From Hexactinellida sp. DTS-2022 (taxonomy: Eukaryota > Porifera > Hexactinellida): 64,000 bases of DNA. The first letter of the stretch is position 1, and every line of letters begins with the position of its first letter. The notes below the pieces were generated by a model, which worked only from the letters and a program-made list of their open reading frames with translations, did not search any database and was not told where the DNA came from. Of this stretch, positions 23,119 through 34,696 are shown in pieces. Where the stretch lies: the NCBI GenBank assembly GCA_028753945.1, contig JAPNXP010000015.1, positions 1,674,001-1,738,000 on the forward strand. The letters are read 5' to 3'. Made by a program: the position numbers and the translations under genes.

Positions 23119-24378
23119 AATACATTTGTCATAAACGGTGAGCAAAAGTACCTCTCTATAATAACAACAGTTCATATTATGTTCCCAACTAAGTAATATA
23201 TATACTCATAAACGGTGCGCAAAAGAACCTTTGAAAAAAATAAATGTGCATATTATGCTCCCAGACAAAGAAATATAAATTTCTCATAAATGGTGCGAAA
23301 AGGTAACTCTCAAGAATAACAACTGTGCTTATTATGCTCCCGAATACTATATTAACTTAGTCAATAAACAGTGGGCATAGGTACCTCTCAATAATAACAA
23401 CTTTGATTATTATGCTCCCATCCAAAGAAAAATACATTAGTTAAAAACGGTGCGCAAAAGCACCTCTCTAGAATGACAACTGTGCTTATTATGCTAACCG
23501 ACTAGTATATTATCTTAGTAAATAAAGGGTGCGCAAAGGTACCTCTCAATAATAACAACTGTGCTTATTATCCTCCCCGACATTGAAATAAACATAATTC
23601 ATAGACGGTGCCCAAAAGAACCTCTCAATAATCACAAGTGTGCATATTATGCCCTCCAACTAATACATATACATTAGTCCTAAACTGTGCGCAAAAGTTC
23701 CTCTCTTGAATTACAAGTGTACTCATTATGCTCCTCGAAAAGAAATATACATTAGTCATAGACGGTGCGCAAAGGTACCTCTCAAGAATTAGAACAGTGC
23801 TGATTATGCACCCCGACTCATAAATTTACATTAGTAAATAAACGGTGCGCAAAGGTACCTCTCTATAATAACAACTGTGCATATTATTCTCCTCGAATAA
23901 GAAATATATAAGAATCATAAACGGTGCGCAAAAGTACCTCTCTCTAATAACTACAGAGTACAGTCCATATTATGTCCCAACTAAGAATATTTACATTAGT
24001 CATAAACGGTGCGCAATAGTGCCAATCTCTAATAACAACAGGCCATATTATGTTCGAAACTAAGAAATACACATTAGTGAAAAGCTATGCGCAAAAGTAC
24101 CTCTCTAGAATTCCAACACTCCTTATTATGCTCCCAGACTAATAGATTTGCAATAGTCAATAAACGTTGCGCATAGGTACCTCTCTATAATAACAACTCT
24201 GCATATTATACTCCCCGACTAAGAAAGATACCTTAGTTATAAACGGTGCGCAAAGTTTCCTCTCTATAATAACAACTGCGCTTATTATGCCCAACGATTA
24301 AGAAATGTACATTAGTCATATACGGTGCGCAAAGGTACCTCACAAGAATTAGAACTGTTCTGATTATGCACCCCGACT
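23119..24378 (+). repeat. ~79-bp satellite array, third segment
   Basis: About 16 monomers in the same orientation as at 14660. The segment ends with CCCCGACT (24371-24378), which is duplicated on the far side of the hAT element. Confidence 0.94.
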
Positions 24379-24424
24379 CAGAGACGGATTAAGGGTATAT
24401 AGGGCCCCGGGCGGACATCAACCG

Positions 24425-25126
24425 CGGGCCTTTAAGAGTTTCTTTGAGGACATCCCTGAATATAATCCTACAGGGTCCTTACAAATGTTTGTACAATCTT
24501 CACTACTTTTTGCATTCCAACGATTTCCTAAGTCTTCTGATATATCGTCCCACAACCCAATGGTATTCACAAGTTTGGTTTTCTTTCTGAGTTAAAAGCG
24601 TGTTGCTCTTCTACAACCTCTGGAACTTGATACCAGGCTAGGAAAATTTATGATTTATTTGATTTTTTTGGGAAATTAAAATCATTGATTTGAATGAACA
24701 TAACTCAAATTATATAATAGGTATTCAATTGCGAATTTCGCAGTAAGTATACATTGTAATATTACGTCGAAATAACTACGATTGCAATAGGTATCACCAT
24801 TTTCAAATAGTAAAAATCAACTTTAAATCAATTGATTTTGATTTTGATTTTATTTGAAAAAATCATCATTTTACCATTCCTGCTTGATACTCGGACTCGA
24901 TAAAACTAGAGTCCCATACTGCAAGTAATTCGTATTAATTAGATACAAATGAATCGCCAAGAGGTACAAAAGAAGATGTTGAAGTAGAAAGTTCATAGTC
25001 TTCGGCTGTAAATTCTTGGGATTGTGATTGTAGGTTAGAGAATGTGTCTAGTTTAGGAAGTTTAGACGTTTCTTGTTTAGTTGCTCTTCGCGAAGGTGAA
25101 ATTCTTTTCTTTTAGTTGCCCCCGAC
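24425..25126 (-). pseudogene. hAT transposase N-terminal remnants
   Basis: On the minus strand, about 25126-24946 reads SKLPKLDTFSNLQSQSQE and continues ~40 codons with an acidic, Ser-rich segment, like the N terminus before the TTF/ZMYM-type zinc finger in many animal hAT proteins. A second open stretch at about 24600-24425 reads KTKLVNTIGLWDDISEDLGN. The catalytic and dimerisation parts are absent. Attribution rests on resemblance and on the hAT termini. Confidence 0.45.
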
Positions 25127-25172
25127 TTGTGAATAGGATGCATTACTGTGAAGTGGAGAATATATCTTATTA

Positions 25173-25334
25173 TAGGAAACTAACGCGCCATGAAATTAAC
25201 GAGAAGGAAATTAACGCGAAATAGCAGCAAATTAAGGTCATGGAAATTAACGCTCCATGAAATTATCGTGAAGGAAATTAACGCGATTTGGAGAAATTCG
25301 CGTTAATTTCATGGCGCGTTAATTTCCTATAAAA
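25173..25334. mobile_element. MITE with AAATTAACGCG repeats
   Basis: Outer arms ATAGGAAACTAACGCGCCAT and ATGGCGCGTTAATTTCCTAT are inverted, and the interior repeats GGAAATTAACGCG-like units several times, so the whole element can fold. It is nested in the hAT element. Confidence 0.75.
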
Positions 25335-25598
25335 AGGTATTTAGACTCGAAGAATTCAATGTAAAGTAGATCAGGACTAGGCTTGTTACTTAAGGTGTGC
25401 TGTCTATTGATTGTATCATTGTTATTGCTTCACTGTTCAAACTCAATTAAACTATCATTATCATGTTATTGCTTCACTACTCAAACATTATAATGCAACA
25501 CATTTCTCAATACAAATATTACAGCTTTGTATTGGGCCCCCTTTAGGCTCGGGCCCCGGGCGACCGCCCCATCCGCCCCCCCCCTTAATCCACCACTG

Positions 25599-26282
25599 CC
25601 CCGACTCATAAATTTACATTAGTAAATAAACGGTGCGCAAAGGTACCTCTCTATAATAACGACTGTGCTTATTAATCTCCTCGAATACGAAATATACAAG
25701 AGTCATAAACGGTGTGCAAAAGTACCTCTCTATAATAACAACAGTCGATATTATGTTCCAAACTAAGAAATATACATTTGTCATATTCGGTGCGCAAAAG
25801 TAGCTCTCTAAAATTACAACTTTGCTTATTATGCTCCCCGACTAAGAAATATACATTATTCATAGACGGTGCCCAAAGGTACCGCTCTATAATCACAACT
25901 GTGCTTATTCTGCCCTCCGACTAAGAAATACACATTAGTTCTCAACGGTGCGCAAAAGTACCTCTCTAGAATAACTAGTGTGCTTATTATGCTCCACGAA
26001 AAGAAATAAACATTAGTCATAGTCTGTGCCAAAGTACCTCTCTATAATATACACTGTGGTTATTATGCCTCCCGACTAAGAAATATACATTTTTCATAAA
26101 CGGTGCTCAAAAGGAACTCTCTATAATCACAATTGTGCTAATTATTCTTCTCAAAGAAGAAATATACATTAGTCATAAACGGTGCGCATAGGTACCTTTC
26201 TATAATAACAACTGTGCATATTAAGCTCGCCAAACAAATAAATATACATTATTCATAAACGATGCGCAAAAGTACCTCTCTC
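25599..26282 (+). repeat. ~79-bp satellite array, fourth segment
   Basis: About nine monomers starting with the TSD CCCCGACT and ending inside a monomer (ACCTCTCT) where the P-A terminal repeat starts. Confidence 0.94.
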
Positions 26283-26400
26283 CGTAGCCTACTCTATATA
26301 TGGCCTGACAGTAACCTAGAAAATGTGGACCAAGGATGAAGGAGAAGATGGTAATATTTATCCAACCACAATATTTAAGTATTGTATTTGAATCGATTTT

Positions 26401-26760
26401 CACTAATTACTTCATAAACGTTGTTCAAACTGACTTCTATCGCACATTTAATCTACCTTGATTGATATTAGACTTCAAATAAACTTTAAATATTTCTTCT
26501 TTGTTCCTAATAATTTGACATTAATTGCGCTCAAAAATAAAAATAAAGAAATATATATTTTTACTAGATCAATAATAAATAAACAATTGCATAACTAAAT
26601 TATACATTAGTTTTGTTTTTAATTAGGATAATGCTCTATTCAAATCATATTTACCTTAACGTTATTTTTAAGTTCGGTCTTAAGATCGATCTCAAGACTT
26701 AAGATCGATCTTAAGACTTAAGATTGATCTTAGCACTTAAGTTCCTAGTGAATACGGCCG
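26401..26760. other. P-A copy 2 deletion filler with ATCGAT palindromes
   Basis: No homology to P-A copy 1. At 26673-26745 the sequence repeats TTAAGATCGATCTTAAG-like palindromes with CAAGACTTAAG spacers, followed by GTGAATACGGCCGC, reminiscent of MITE subterminal repeats. No gene is present. Confidence 0.5.
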
Positions 26761-28400
26761 CTGTTTTAGACATGCTTGTATTGCCTTACCACAAATTACC
26801 AACCATTTGACTCAATCTTGTGGCTTTACATATGTGTTGTCCTCCGTTCTACAGACCGATCCCTTGTAACACCATTTCGGTCTATACCGTATGATGTCGG
26901 GTTCTAATTATCACATCTCCTATATTCAATCCTTGAACCGAGCGTCGACTTAAACTTTCTAGCATATTAAACATATTTACTGACCAATAAGACACTTCCT
27001 TTCAATCTATTCAGTCATTTGTCAAGTAATTTTCTTCTCCGTATTCCACGGGGCTGACTGAATAGTGGAATCGAGTGGAATCTAGTGGAATCCAGTGGAA
27101 TCTAGTGGAATCTAGGGTGACTGAATGGTGGAATCTAGTGGAATTACTAAATTTTAGTGGAATTGACTGAACGCTGGAATCGAGTGGATTTTCTAAAAAC
27201 CGACTGAACAGTGGAATCGATTGGAATCTTTGACTGAATAGTGGAATCGAGTGGAATTTGACTGAATAGTGGAATCGAGTGGAATTTGATTAAATTGTTA
27301 AATACTACGATATGCTATAAGCTACGTGTGTATCATATTACGTTAATTTTAGCCCATGTAAAATTGTTTGCAACTATTAAAATAGTGTTGTGCATGAAGT
27401 GGCACAATATGATACTATATTAGTATTCTTACTAATCACTCTATTGAACTGCCCAATGAATACCAACTGGATTTGATAAGGAATTGTTGATAAATAATGT
27501 TTATAAGATGTGTCTAAATAACATGGTAACAAAGTTTAACAAATAAATACTATTGAGTTACTGTTAGGCTTTGTTACCATGTTATTTAGAAACATCTTAT
27601 AAACATTATTTATCAACAATTCCTTATCAAATCCAGTTGGTATTCATTGGGCAGTTCAATAGAGATGATTAGTAAGAATACTAATATAGTATCATATTGT
27701 GCCACTTCATGCACAACACTAATTTAATCGTTGCAAACAATTTTAGCATGGGCGAAAATTAACGTAATATGATACTCACGTAGCTTCCTTTTAGCATACA
27801 CGTAGTGTTTAACAATTTAATCAAATTCTACTCGATTCCACTATTCAGTCAAATTCCACTCGATTCCACTATTAAGTTAAAGATTCCACTCGATTCCACT
27901 GTTCAGTCTGTTTTTAGAAAATCCACTCGATTCCACCGTTCAGTCAATTCCACTAAATTAGTAATTCCACTAGATTCCACTATTCAGTCAGCCCCGTATT
28001 CCACTACTGATGGTGAGTTCAATTTGGAGCCATTTCTTGATGAGATTAATGATCTATCAACAATTGATTGAGGTTCACAGTTGCTGCAATCATTAGCCTT
28101 TATTGCAGGCTCTACTGTCCATCAGTACCTGAAACAAACAAAACCGTGTCATGTCTGCTTACATATGCTACCAGTTGATAAAGAATTTCTCCTTGATTTA
28201 GACCTGGACACTCAGTAATGATAAACTTCTGCAGATTTGGAAGATAGCGATAATCTTGATCCAAGTATTTGGAAGTCTACTTGTATTAGCTGTGGTGTGT
28301 TTAGTAGGAACATCTTAACGAAGCTAGTCTTTACCGCAGCGAATTTCTTTCTTGCAAACAAAGTTAAGAATTATAACTCGCTGGTTCTTTCAAAAAGTAT
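26761..28400 (+). pseudogene. P-A copy 2 transposase, C-terminal part
   Basis: Collinear with 17110-18000 of copy 1 on the other strand. 26761-27049 encodes the equivalent of CIALPQITNHLTQSCGFTYV and FGLYRMMSGSN, with stops; 28005-28400 encodes TTDGEFNLEPFLDEINDLST, the IAGSTVHQYLKQTKPCH stretch and the tail. It is interrupted by the palindromic element at 27050-27995 and truncated by the Academ-like insertion at 28401. Confidence 0.85.
27050..27995. mobile_element. 946-bp palindromic foldback element
   Basis: The whole element is one large inverted repeat: 27290-27535 is the inverse of 27548-27830 with few mismatches around a ~12-50 bp centre, and both outer parts are arrays of GTGGAATCGAGTGGAAT-like units ending GGGGCTGACTG. 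The 9-mer GTATTCCAC stands on both sides (27041-27049, 27996-28004), and the same target is uninterrupted in P-A copy 1 near 17700. A 9-bp duplication would suit Mutator-like elements; this is inference. Confidence 0.92.
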
Positions 28401-28695
28401 TATACGGCGAATCTGACAGAAAAATCTAGCAATGTCGCTGTCAAGTTTTTCTCTTCAGATTATTATTATTCATCATCTCAGGTTCAAAATGGAACCTGAT
28501 ATCTTGTTAAAAATTTCACCGACGACGTCCTATTTAACAAAAAGCGATGACGTCATATTTAATGGTGATAAAAATTCAATTTGATCGTATATTTAATCTA
28601 AATAGCTCATTCGAAAGAGCTAGAAGAGGAGAGTGATTTTCATATAGGAACTATCCTGTTATACTAAAGAGTCAAAAGTTACGATCGTTTATATA
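28401..28695 (+). repeat. Academ-like left TIR
   Basis: Matches the inverse of 35577-35872 over its length with a few differences. Landmarks are GCGAATCTGACAGAAAAATC at the outside and CTATCCTGTTATACTAAAGA inside. The first bases TATACGG are identical at both ends apart from one substitution just inside. Confidence 0.92.
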
Positions 28696-28898
28696 TGTTT
28701 ATTCTAAAAGTTTTATATTTTATTCTATTATTGATGCAATTTAATCCTTCTATGCTGCTACAACTTGTATGTAATCATATCACCTGCTCAAAATTTACTT
28801 GTCTCATTCACCCAGCATAGATTAAATAGATTCCTAAGGTGGTGCTAGAGGAAGTAGAGATACATAATTTATTCTGCTATTGTTTTGACAGAAGTAAA

Positions 28899-30181
28899 AT
28901 GGAAGAAACAGAAAAGAAGTCATATCAAATGTGTGTACCTCTTTTCAGTCCAGGAAACAAGACAGTTTAAATTGTTTAATTTGCAATGAAATAATAATTA
29001 AAAGGACGCCTATAGAAATATAACCGCTAGTGGTTTTGATAAATTTTATAAAGATGCCAAGGATTGGAGTGAACTAAACATAGATAATCAGGATAAGTCA
29101 CACATTTTACTACCGTTTTAGAGAGGATTTCACGGTCTACTGAAGCCAATGGCGATGTACACAATTCATGCAGATTAAAATTTGGAACTAAAATTACTAG
29201 TTACTCTCTACGATATGAGCAAGTCTCCAAGGAGATTGAAAGTGAAGAAAACTCCATTACGTTGGATCCACCACAAGATCAACAGAATAGGCATCTTCGT
29301 TCGAAAGTGAGCTATGACAAGAAAATATGTTTAATCTGCTATGAGACAAAGAACACTGATGGCTTGAAATATAACGAAGGTGGGCTAGGCAGGGCAGAAG
29401 CAAGAATTTTGGAACAGAAAGAATGCTACCTACTTGAAAAGGCCGAACCATATTACCAGGCCTCTTGTAGGTTAGACGCAATTTTGAAAGTTGATGCTTG
29501 CGATGTTTTCTCAGCTGATATATATTACCACAAAAATTGTTATTCTTCCTATGCACATCCCTACGTTGCTGTTAAAAGGAAATTCAAAGACGGAGAATTA
29601 GAACTGGTCATCCAGTCGATCCTAGTTGACATCAAACGAAAAATCATAATAGACAAATGTGCTTTTCTCCTTCATAAACTGTTAAATGATATAATGAGCT
29701 TTAGCGAAGAGACAGGATTTGAAGAGCCAGTTATTAAGGACACGAGGAACCTAAGGAGGCGCATTGAAAAAGAATTTAAATCAGACATCTATTTCAAGGC
29801 CGTCTCAAAGTATCTTCTTGTATATGCATCTGAAACAAACCCTTGGAATTATACAATTGCTGCTCTTCACGGATGTAGGTTGAGGGATGAAGATTTAGTG
29901 AGAGCATTCGGTCGAATTATTCGGAGAAAAATGCAGCACAGACAAGAAAGTGACAAAAGACTGCCACTGTCAATTGACGAATTTATGCAAGAACTGGACA
30001 AGGGACCTCTTCCTGAGATTTATAATGCTATATATCATACACTTAAGGATAATGCGAAGAAAAATGAATATGGATATTGTGTTACAAGCACAAAATTGGC
30101 AGCAACCAAAATTTGGTCTCTTGCTAGTGACTGGCAATCGTTGATCACAAAGCAACCTTCTCCAAAACAAGCCATTCTAGG
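28899..30181 (+). pseudogene. Academ-like transposase, zinc-finger N-terminus
   Basis: A likely start ATG is at 28899. Frames to 29250 are broken, but a first finger (LNCLICNE ... HNSCRLKFG) can be read. The intact stretch from 29262 holds a second finger, KICLICYETKN ... YYHKNCYSSY, then ~200 residues of helical sequence with NPWNYTIAALHGCRLRDEDL. It ends at a likely donor near 30181 (TAGGTTAGTC), followed by an intron to about 30296 (TTTTCAG). Function: DNA binding of the transposase, inferred. Confidence 0.7.
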
Positions 30182-30297
30182 TTAGTCTTGTTTTTTGTGC
30201 TGTTGTTGTCCATTACTTTTCTCATATATTTAACTTAGAAAAGAGATGAGTGAGCCGAAATCGATAAATTGTTAATGCAAATATTTTCCTTTTCAGG

Positions 30298-30836
30298 TTT
30301 GATTGTTCACAGGATGACTGGAACAAGGAAACTATTGATTACTTACACAAATGCAATCATTCTGCATCGTACACATCCGCCTGCAGAATCAGGCTTGGGC
30401 CAGATTGGTAATTGCAGGAGGATGTTTGTATCCAAATATGCGGAAAGGTGTAGTATGTCACAGCACTCTTGATAATAATGATGGCCGTCAAAATACATTA
30501 ACAGGTTCGGGAACAACACACGATACAAATGTAACATTATTCCAAATACCATCCAAGACAGAAGAGATATTGCCAACTTTTGGTGAGCAAATTGAATTCC
30601 CACTAGCTTTTTCAAGTGCAGCTGAAGATCTATCAAATGAAACTGCCCCTTACATGATTGGAAAAAAAGTAGAACCACCTTTATTTAAGAATCACGTTGA
30701 AACGGATTGCACAGGAGAATTAGAACGGTGTCTCCGGAAAGACATAGCTTGGTCAGTTGCAGGATGCGTAACAGACATTTCTGATGATTTTGACCCACTT
30801 GGCTCGTGGACTGCCTTCAACAAGCAGGTAATAATA
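30298..30836 (+). pseudogene. Academ-like transposase, second exon
   Basis: Frame-shifted, but the family motif STLDNNDGRQNTLTGSGTTH is clear at about 30466-30525, in the context expected for the family's DN-D-E-TL-G-GTTH signature. The open frame ends at FNKQ before the donor GTAATAA at 30837. An early part (NKETIDYLHKCNH) is in another frame. Confidence 0.68.
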
Positions 30837-30871
30837 ATACAGTCACTTGCAGTCACTCTTGAATTTTTGTA

Positions 30872-30941
30872 AAGTAGTTGCCGATTATAAGAACATCTAT
30901 TGCTACTCCCAAGGGTGTTCTTATAACCGGCATCCACTGTG
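30872..30941. repeat. small TIR hairpin (MITE) in intron
   Basis: GTAGTTGCCGATTATAAGAAC pairs with GTTCTTATAACCGGCATCCAC around a short loop, within the intron after 30836. A half-site of the same family, ACAGTGGATGCCGGTTATAAG, stands alone at about 53910-53930. Confidence 0.75.
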
Positions 30942-30944
30942 AAT

Positions 30945-32049
30945 ATTCCTCAGATTTTTAGAATCTTGTCCAATATTTTTGCAAATTTTATATGTATCTG
31001 AGTGACTATATGCCAACGAAATGCATCCAAGAGTACCTACCAGTTAAACCTGAACCTCCAGGCTATCCTGTGGTCAAACTATCCTGTGGTATGGATTCCA
31101 TGCTAGATTTAATCAAGGATTTAGAGATTGACCATGTCTTTGTTCATGCTGACGAGGCAGTCTACGCCAAGCTTTGCCACATACTGTGGAAGCACAAAGA
31201 ACTTTACCAGAATATTTTATTGTTGATGGGTGGGTTTCACCAATTACGAGTGATGCAACGATTATTATACAAGCGTTACCATTGCAGAGGTATGCAACAG
31301 TGGTGTGTTGATGCAGATATAATCGCCAAGGGCTCTGCAGAGCAAGCGTTTGAGGGACGTCACTATTACAGATGCATGCGTATACATAAAGAATGCTTTG
31401 ATGCATTAGTTCAGTTCCGCATTGAACAGATTACAAAGCAGAACACAAAAATTGTTGCTGACTTAAAAGAAAATATCAAAATTCTTAGACAAAATCCAAG
31501 CAAAGAATCCTTGAATCAGGGTTTATGCCTTGATTCTTTCAGTGCCCTGGTCCCTGATGTTCTTAGTTTCTAAGATGGCACTGAAGGATATTTCACAATA
31601 ATGTACTATAAAGATGTATCCACAATGCTGGCGATTATATTTGCAGTGCGAGAAGGAAATCTGAGCAGAGCATCTCCAGAACATGTGCACAGATAACAAA
31701 CAAGCTTTTCAACATTTGTCAGAACGGGGTTTTGGTGCAAGCGTCTCCAGGGGAAAGGTTTACATCTATTCACGGAGACTTGATTACGGAGCTTTTTAAC
31801 AAACTAACAAAGGATACTGCAGGTCCATTCCGTGCTAGATTTAGCAATGACATTTCTGCTGTGAACACATGGGTGCGTACTATTAATGTACACTGTAAAC
31901 TGCTTGAAAATTTCGCAATATGGTTGGATTCAAAACTTCCTCAACACAGTGGGAAAACCAGTGGAAATAGCGATATTTTTCATGCTACTATATGCGTGAA
32001 ATTGATATATTTTCTATTTCTAAGATACCTAAGGATCAAAGAACTGTAA
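30945..32049 (+). pseudogene. Academ-like transposase, central part
   Basis: The open frame 30992-31573 has family landmarks: VFVHADEAVYAKLCHILW, LLLMGGFHQLRV, GSAEQAFEGRHYYRCMRIHKE. After a stop at 31573 the reading continues in shifted frames (FHNNVLYRCIHNAGDYICSAR; then 31732-32049, GDLITELFNKLTKDTAGPFR). The homologous segment stops near 32040, at the border of an inserted CACAGTGGGCA-family element, and resumes near 33130. Confidence 0.72.
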
Positions 32050-33118
32050 TTATTTTTAGCACATTCCAATTGGTAGTTCAACTATTTCAATTTGAGTAGT
32101 CGTCATCATACACGAATTCCAAGAGATTATAAGATTTTCTATTATGCTATCAGATTTCATAGTATTTATTACAATTTAAAAGCAGCATATATGCACATTC
32201 TTAAGCTTATTCGAATCAATTTTTTCGTAGATTCATACTGGAATAATTATTATAACTCAACTCCCTAAGGTTTCAGATGAGCATACGTTTTATCAATGCC
32301 ACTCTAGATATATTTTAAATACATCTATTTCCCATATTTACTCTTCGGACTTCTTTGGCCTGTTTTGGGTAAAAATTTAATTCACTTTACAATAAACTAT
32401 AGAAAATTCTCTATCAGATGCATTTGTTTGCTAAGTGACTGAACGTGACTGAAAACTTTCCTAATCGATCTAAGGTCTCTGGCTACAAAAACCCCTCTCA
32501 ATTTAAGAAAATTGACTAAAATTACAAATATAGATCATAATACATCTTCTGATGTTTCCAAATATTTGATTGTTTCTAATGAACAACAATGTAACTTATG
32601 AAATTTTAAGGTCAAATCTATCAATCAGCACATCAACCTAGGAAATTCGTTCATGCTTTTGAAATTTCAGTAAGATAATTTTATTAGATTCGGAATAAAT
32701 TTAGTGACTCGTTATGTTCCACAATTGACAACTATGCTACCAAGAACGAGCTACGGTTCCTAAGAGTGTTAACACCTGGGATAGTTTCACTCAGCATCCA
32801 TCTACCCTCTTTAAATTCAATGCTATATTATATTATCCGAGAATATGGCTAGGGTTTTAATTATTTTTCCCCAAGTTGAAAATGTACGATCAATAATCAT
32901 GGGTAAATAATAAAGGATTGTTACAAAACCAAAAATATAATAAATCAAAAAATTACCATTGATCGTAAAAAACTACTGTTTTGAGATTGCATAGGTCATT
33001 TTTGATGATGCGAATCGGTTTGCAGCTATCAATAACCTATACGTCAATAATACTTCATTTGTGGCTATCTGCTGCCTAAATGTCTATTTCCCCAAAACTT
33101 CCCTTTTTGCCCACTGTG
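32050..33118 (-). mobile_element. CACAGTGGGCA-family element, copy 1
   Basis: The right end TTTTTGCCCACTGTG (ending 33118) and internal sequence (TCAATAACCTATACGTCAATAATACTTCATT; CTCAGCATCCATCTACCCT) match 49061-50225 in reverse orientation. Non-coding. It separates two consecutive parts of the Academ-like transposase. The left boundary is estimated, since the terminal repeat there is not clear. Confidence 0.72.
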
Positions 33119-33129
33119 CTCAAAGCATA

Positions 33130-34195
33130 AGGAACTGTGCAATGGAAGTAAGAAAATTCACAGTAAACACGTGACAAAACTAAAGAAACAACTTGTTCTA
33201 TATGGCATAGATCCGTTCTCATATGACAAGCCAAGATCATTATCCACTGGAGTTGAAATTCCATCGATTATAGTTAATGATATGATGGGAGCTGCAAAAC
33301 TCGGAAGCAAACAGTATGAAAATTTCCTGAAAGAATGCCTTGTTGATGGAAGTAAGGGCTATTTTTACCCAATTGTAAGAAACAAGGTTTGTACCGGATT
33401 AGAGAAAAGGAAGAAAGCACCAAAGGCAATCCAGGTCTTAAAAGAGGATAGGCAAGCTTTTGGATTGATTGTCTCAAAGTCTATGAACATGGAAGAAGCA
33501 TTCAATTATCCGCTCACAACCGTTCCACTGGCAATTGCAACAACTGAATTCAGTCTTAGGCAGTCAGACAAAGCTCATTTCAGAAATCATTTGATATCTG
33601 CATCACAGTCGTGTACTAACAGCATTGCTCAGCATTGTGCATGGTTTGTTGATGGAATGGCTGCTATAAGATCAATGAAACCAAGGACAACATTCAAAAA
33701 ATTTATACTGAGCCTCATTCATTTTGTCACACCACAAAAGGAAACAAAACCATCTTGCATATGAATCATCAACGACACTTACAAAGATACGAGCGTGAAA
33801 GAAGGGACACGACAAGAGAGAGGGGAGCAAGGTCCAAGAGTCCACATTCAAAGTGTCGACCAAAAAATGCTCCAAGGCTTGCGATGGGAAGAATTTCTTC
33901 ATCGAGGCGACAACAAGGAGGATCTAATAGCGATAATTTCAGAATTTCTTCAATCACCAGAGGGAAGATCTAAATTGCCATGCCCCTTTATCGTCACATC
34001 CAAAGAGCACACATTCAGGATAGATAGTCTTGGTAGTAGTTTGCTTTTCGATTGCAATCACGAAGAGGCGGATACACGACTTGTACTGCATGCAATCCTG
34101 CCAAAGCAAGATGTGGTAGTGGTATCAAAGGACACAGACGTTTTGATTCTTCTTGTGTGGGTATATAGCCATTTCTCTATTACTAACAAATGGTA
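33130..34195 (+). pseudogene. Academ-like transposase, nuclease-domain part
   Basis: 33171-33764 is open and contains NYPLTTVPLAIATTEFSLRQSDKAHF and WFVDGMAAIRSMKP, conserved in this transposon family. A frameshift near 33762 moves to a frame open from 33795 with FDCNHEEADTRLVLHA and VVVSKDTDVLILLVW. Spacing and acidic residues match the acidic-residue-rich motifs of FEN1/XPG-type (PIN-like) nucleases. The frame enters the MITE at 34196 right after TNKWY. Confidence 0.78.
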
Positions 34196-34694
34196 CAGTG
34201 CAACCTCTATAAGTGGGGTCTCTATAAATGGGGAACCTCCATAAGTGGGGAATTATTGTACCATATTCGTATATATCCATACAAATGAACCTCTATAAGC
34301 GGGGAAGTGGGGAATGGGGGACCATAAATTTCAAGGAGTTTTTATCTGCATACAAAACAACTTCCATAAATGGGGGGAATGGACAAATCCTAACATGATT
34401 CTTATAAAATAATACAATATTTCCAATAAATCGACTCTAAAGTTCTACAGAAAAAATATTTTCGATTGATCTACTCTGATGTTTTTAGAAGAAATCACCT
34501 AGTGTAGATCAGCAGTTAACTAAATTGTCATAATATACAAATAATAACTATAACCTGCATTAATGTGTGTGTTATATGAATACTTTGTATAATATAGCAT
34601 ATATAATGTTTTTCCAATTGAATTTTATAACCGGGGAATGGGGGCAATTGAAATTTTCCCCGTCCCATGCTCCCCACTTATAGAGGTTCCACTG
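34196..34694. mobile_element. mariner-type MITE in nuclease domain
   Basis: The ends CAGTGCAACCTCTATAAGTG and the inverse of CAGTGGAACCTCTATAAGTG are flanked by TA on both sides (34194-34195, 34695-34696). The left part repeats CTCTATAAGTGGGG-like units. Precise removal with one TA restores the reading frame as NKWYMKYDHEKFAD, confirming the insertion site. Confidence 0.9.
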
Positions 34695-34696
34695 TA

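Larger units (their letters stand above)
24379..25598 (-). mobile_element. non-autonomous hAT element in satellite
   Basis: The ends CAGAGACGGATTAAGGG and the inverse of CAGTGGTGGATTAAGGGGGG are imperfect TIRs followed on both sides by a GGGCCCCGGGCG-type stretch. The flanking octamers CCCCGACT (24371-24378 and 25599-25606) are an exact 8-bp TSD, as hAT transposases make. Removing the element restores a satellite monomer. Only the edges of a minus-strand transposase gene remain inside. Confidence 0.92.

Noticed and set aside
22926..23132. Short protein across the palindromic unit
   Set aside because: The frame crosses a repeat boundary into satellite DNA and shows no domain.
29257..29556. 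Minus-strand open frame
   Set aside because: It is the shadow of the zinc-finger region of the Academ-like transposase, whose plus-strand motifs (CLIC..HKNC) are clear.
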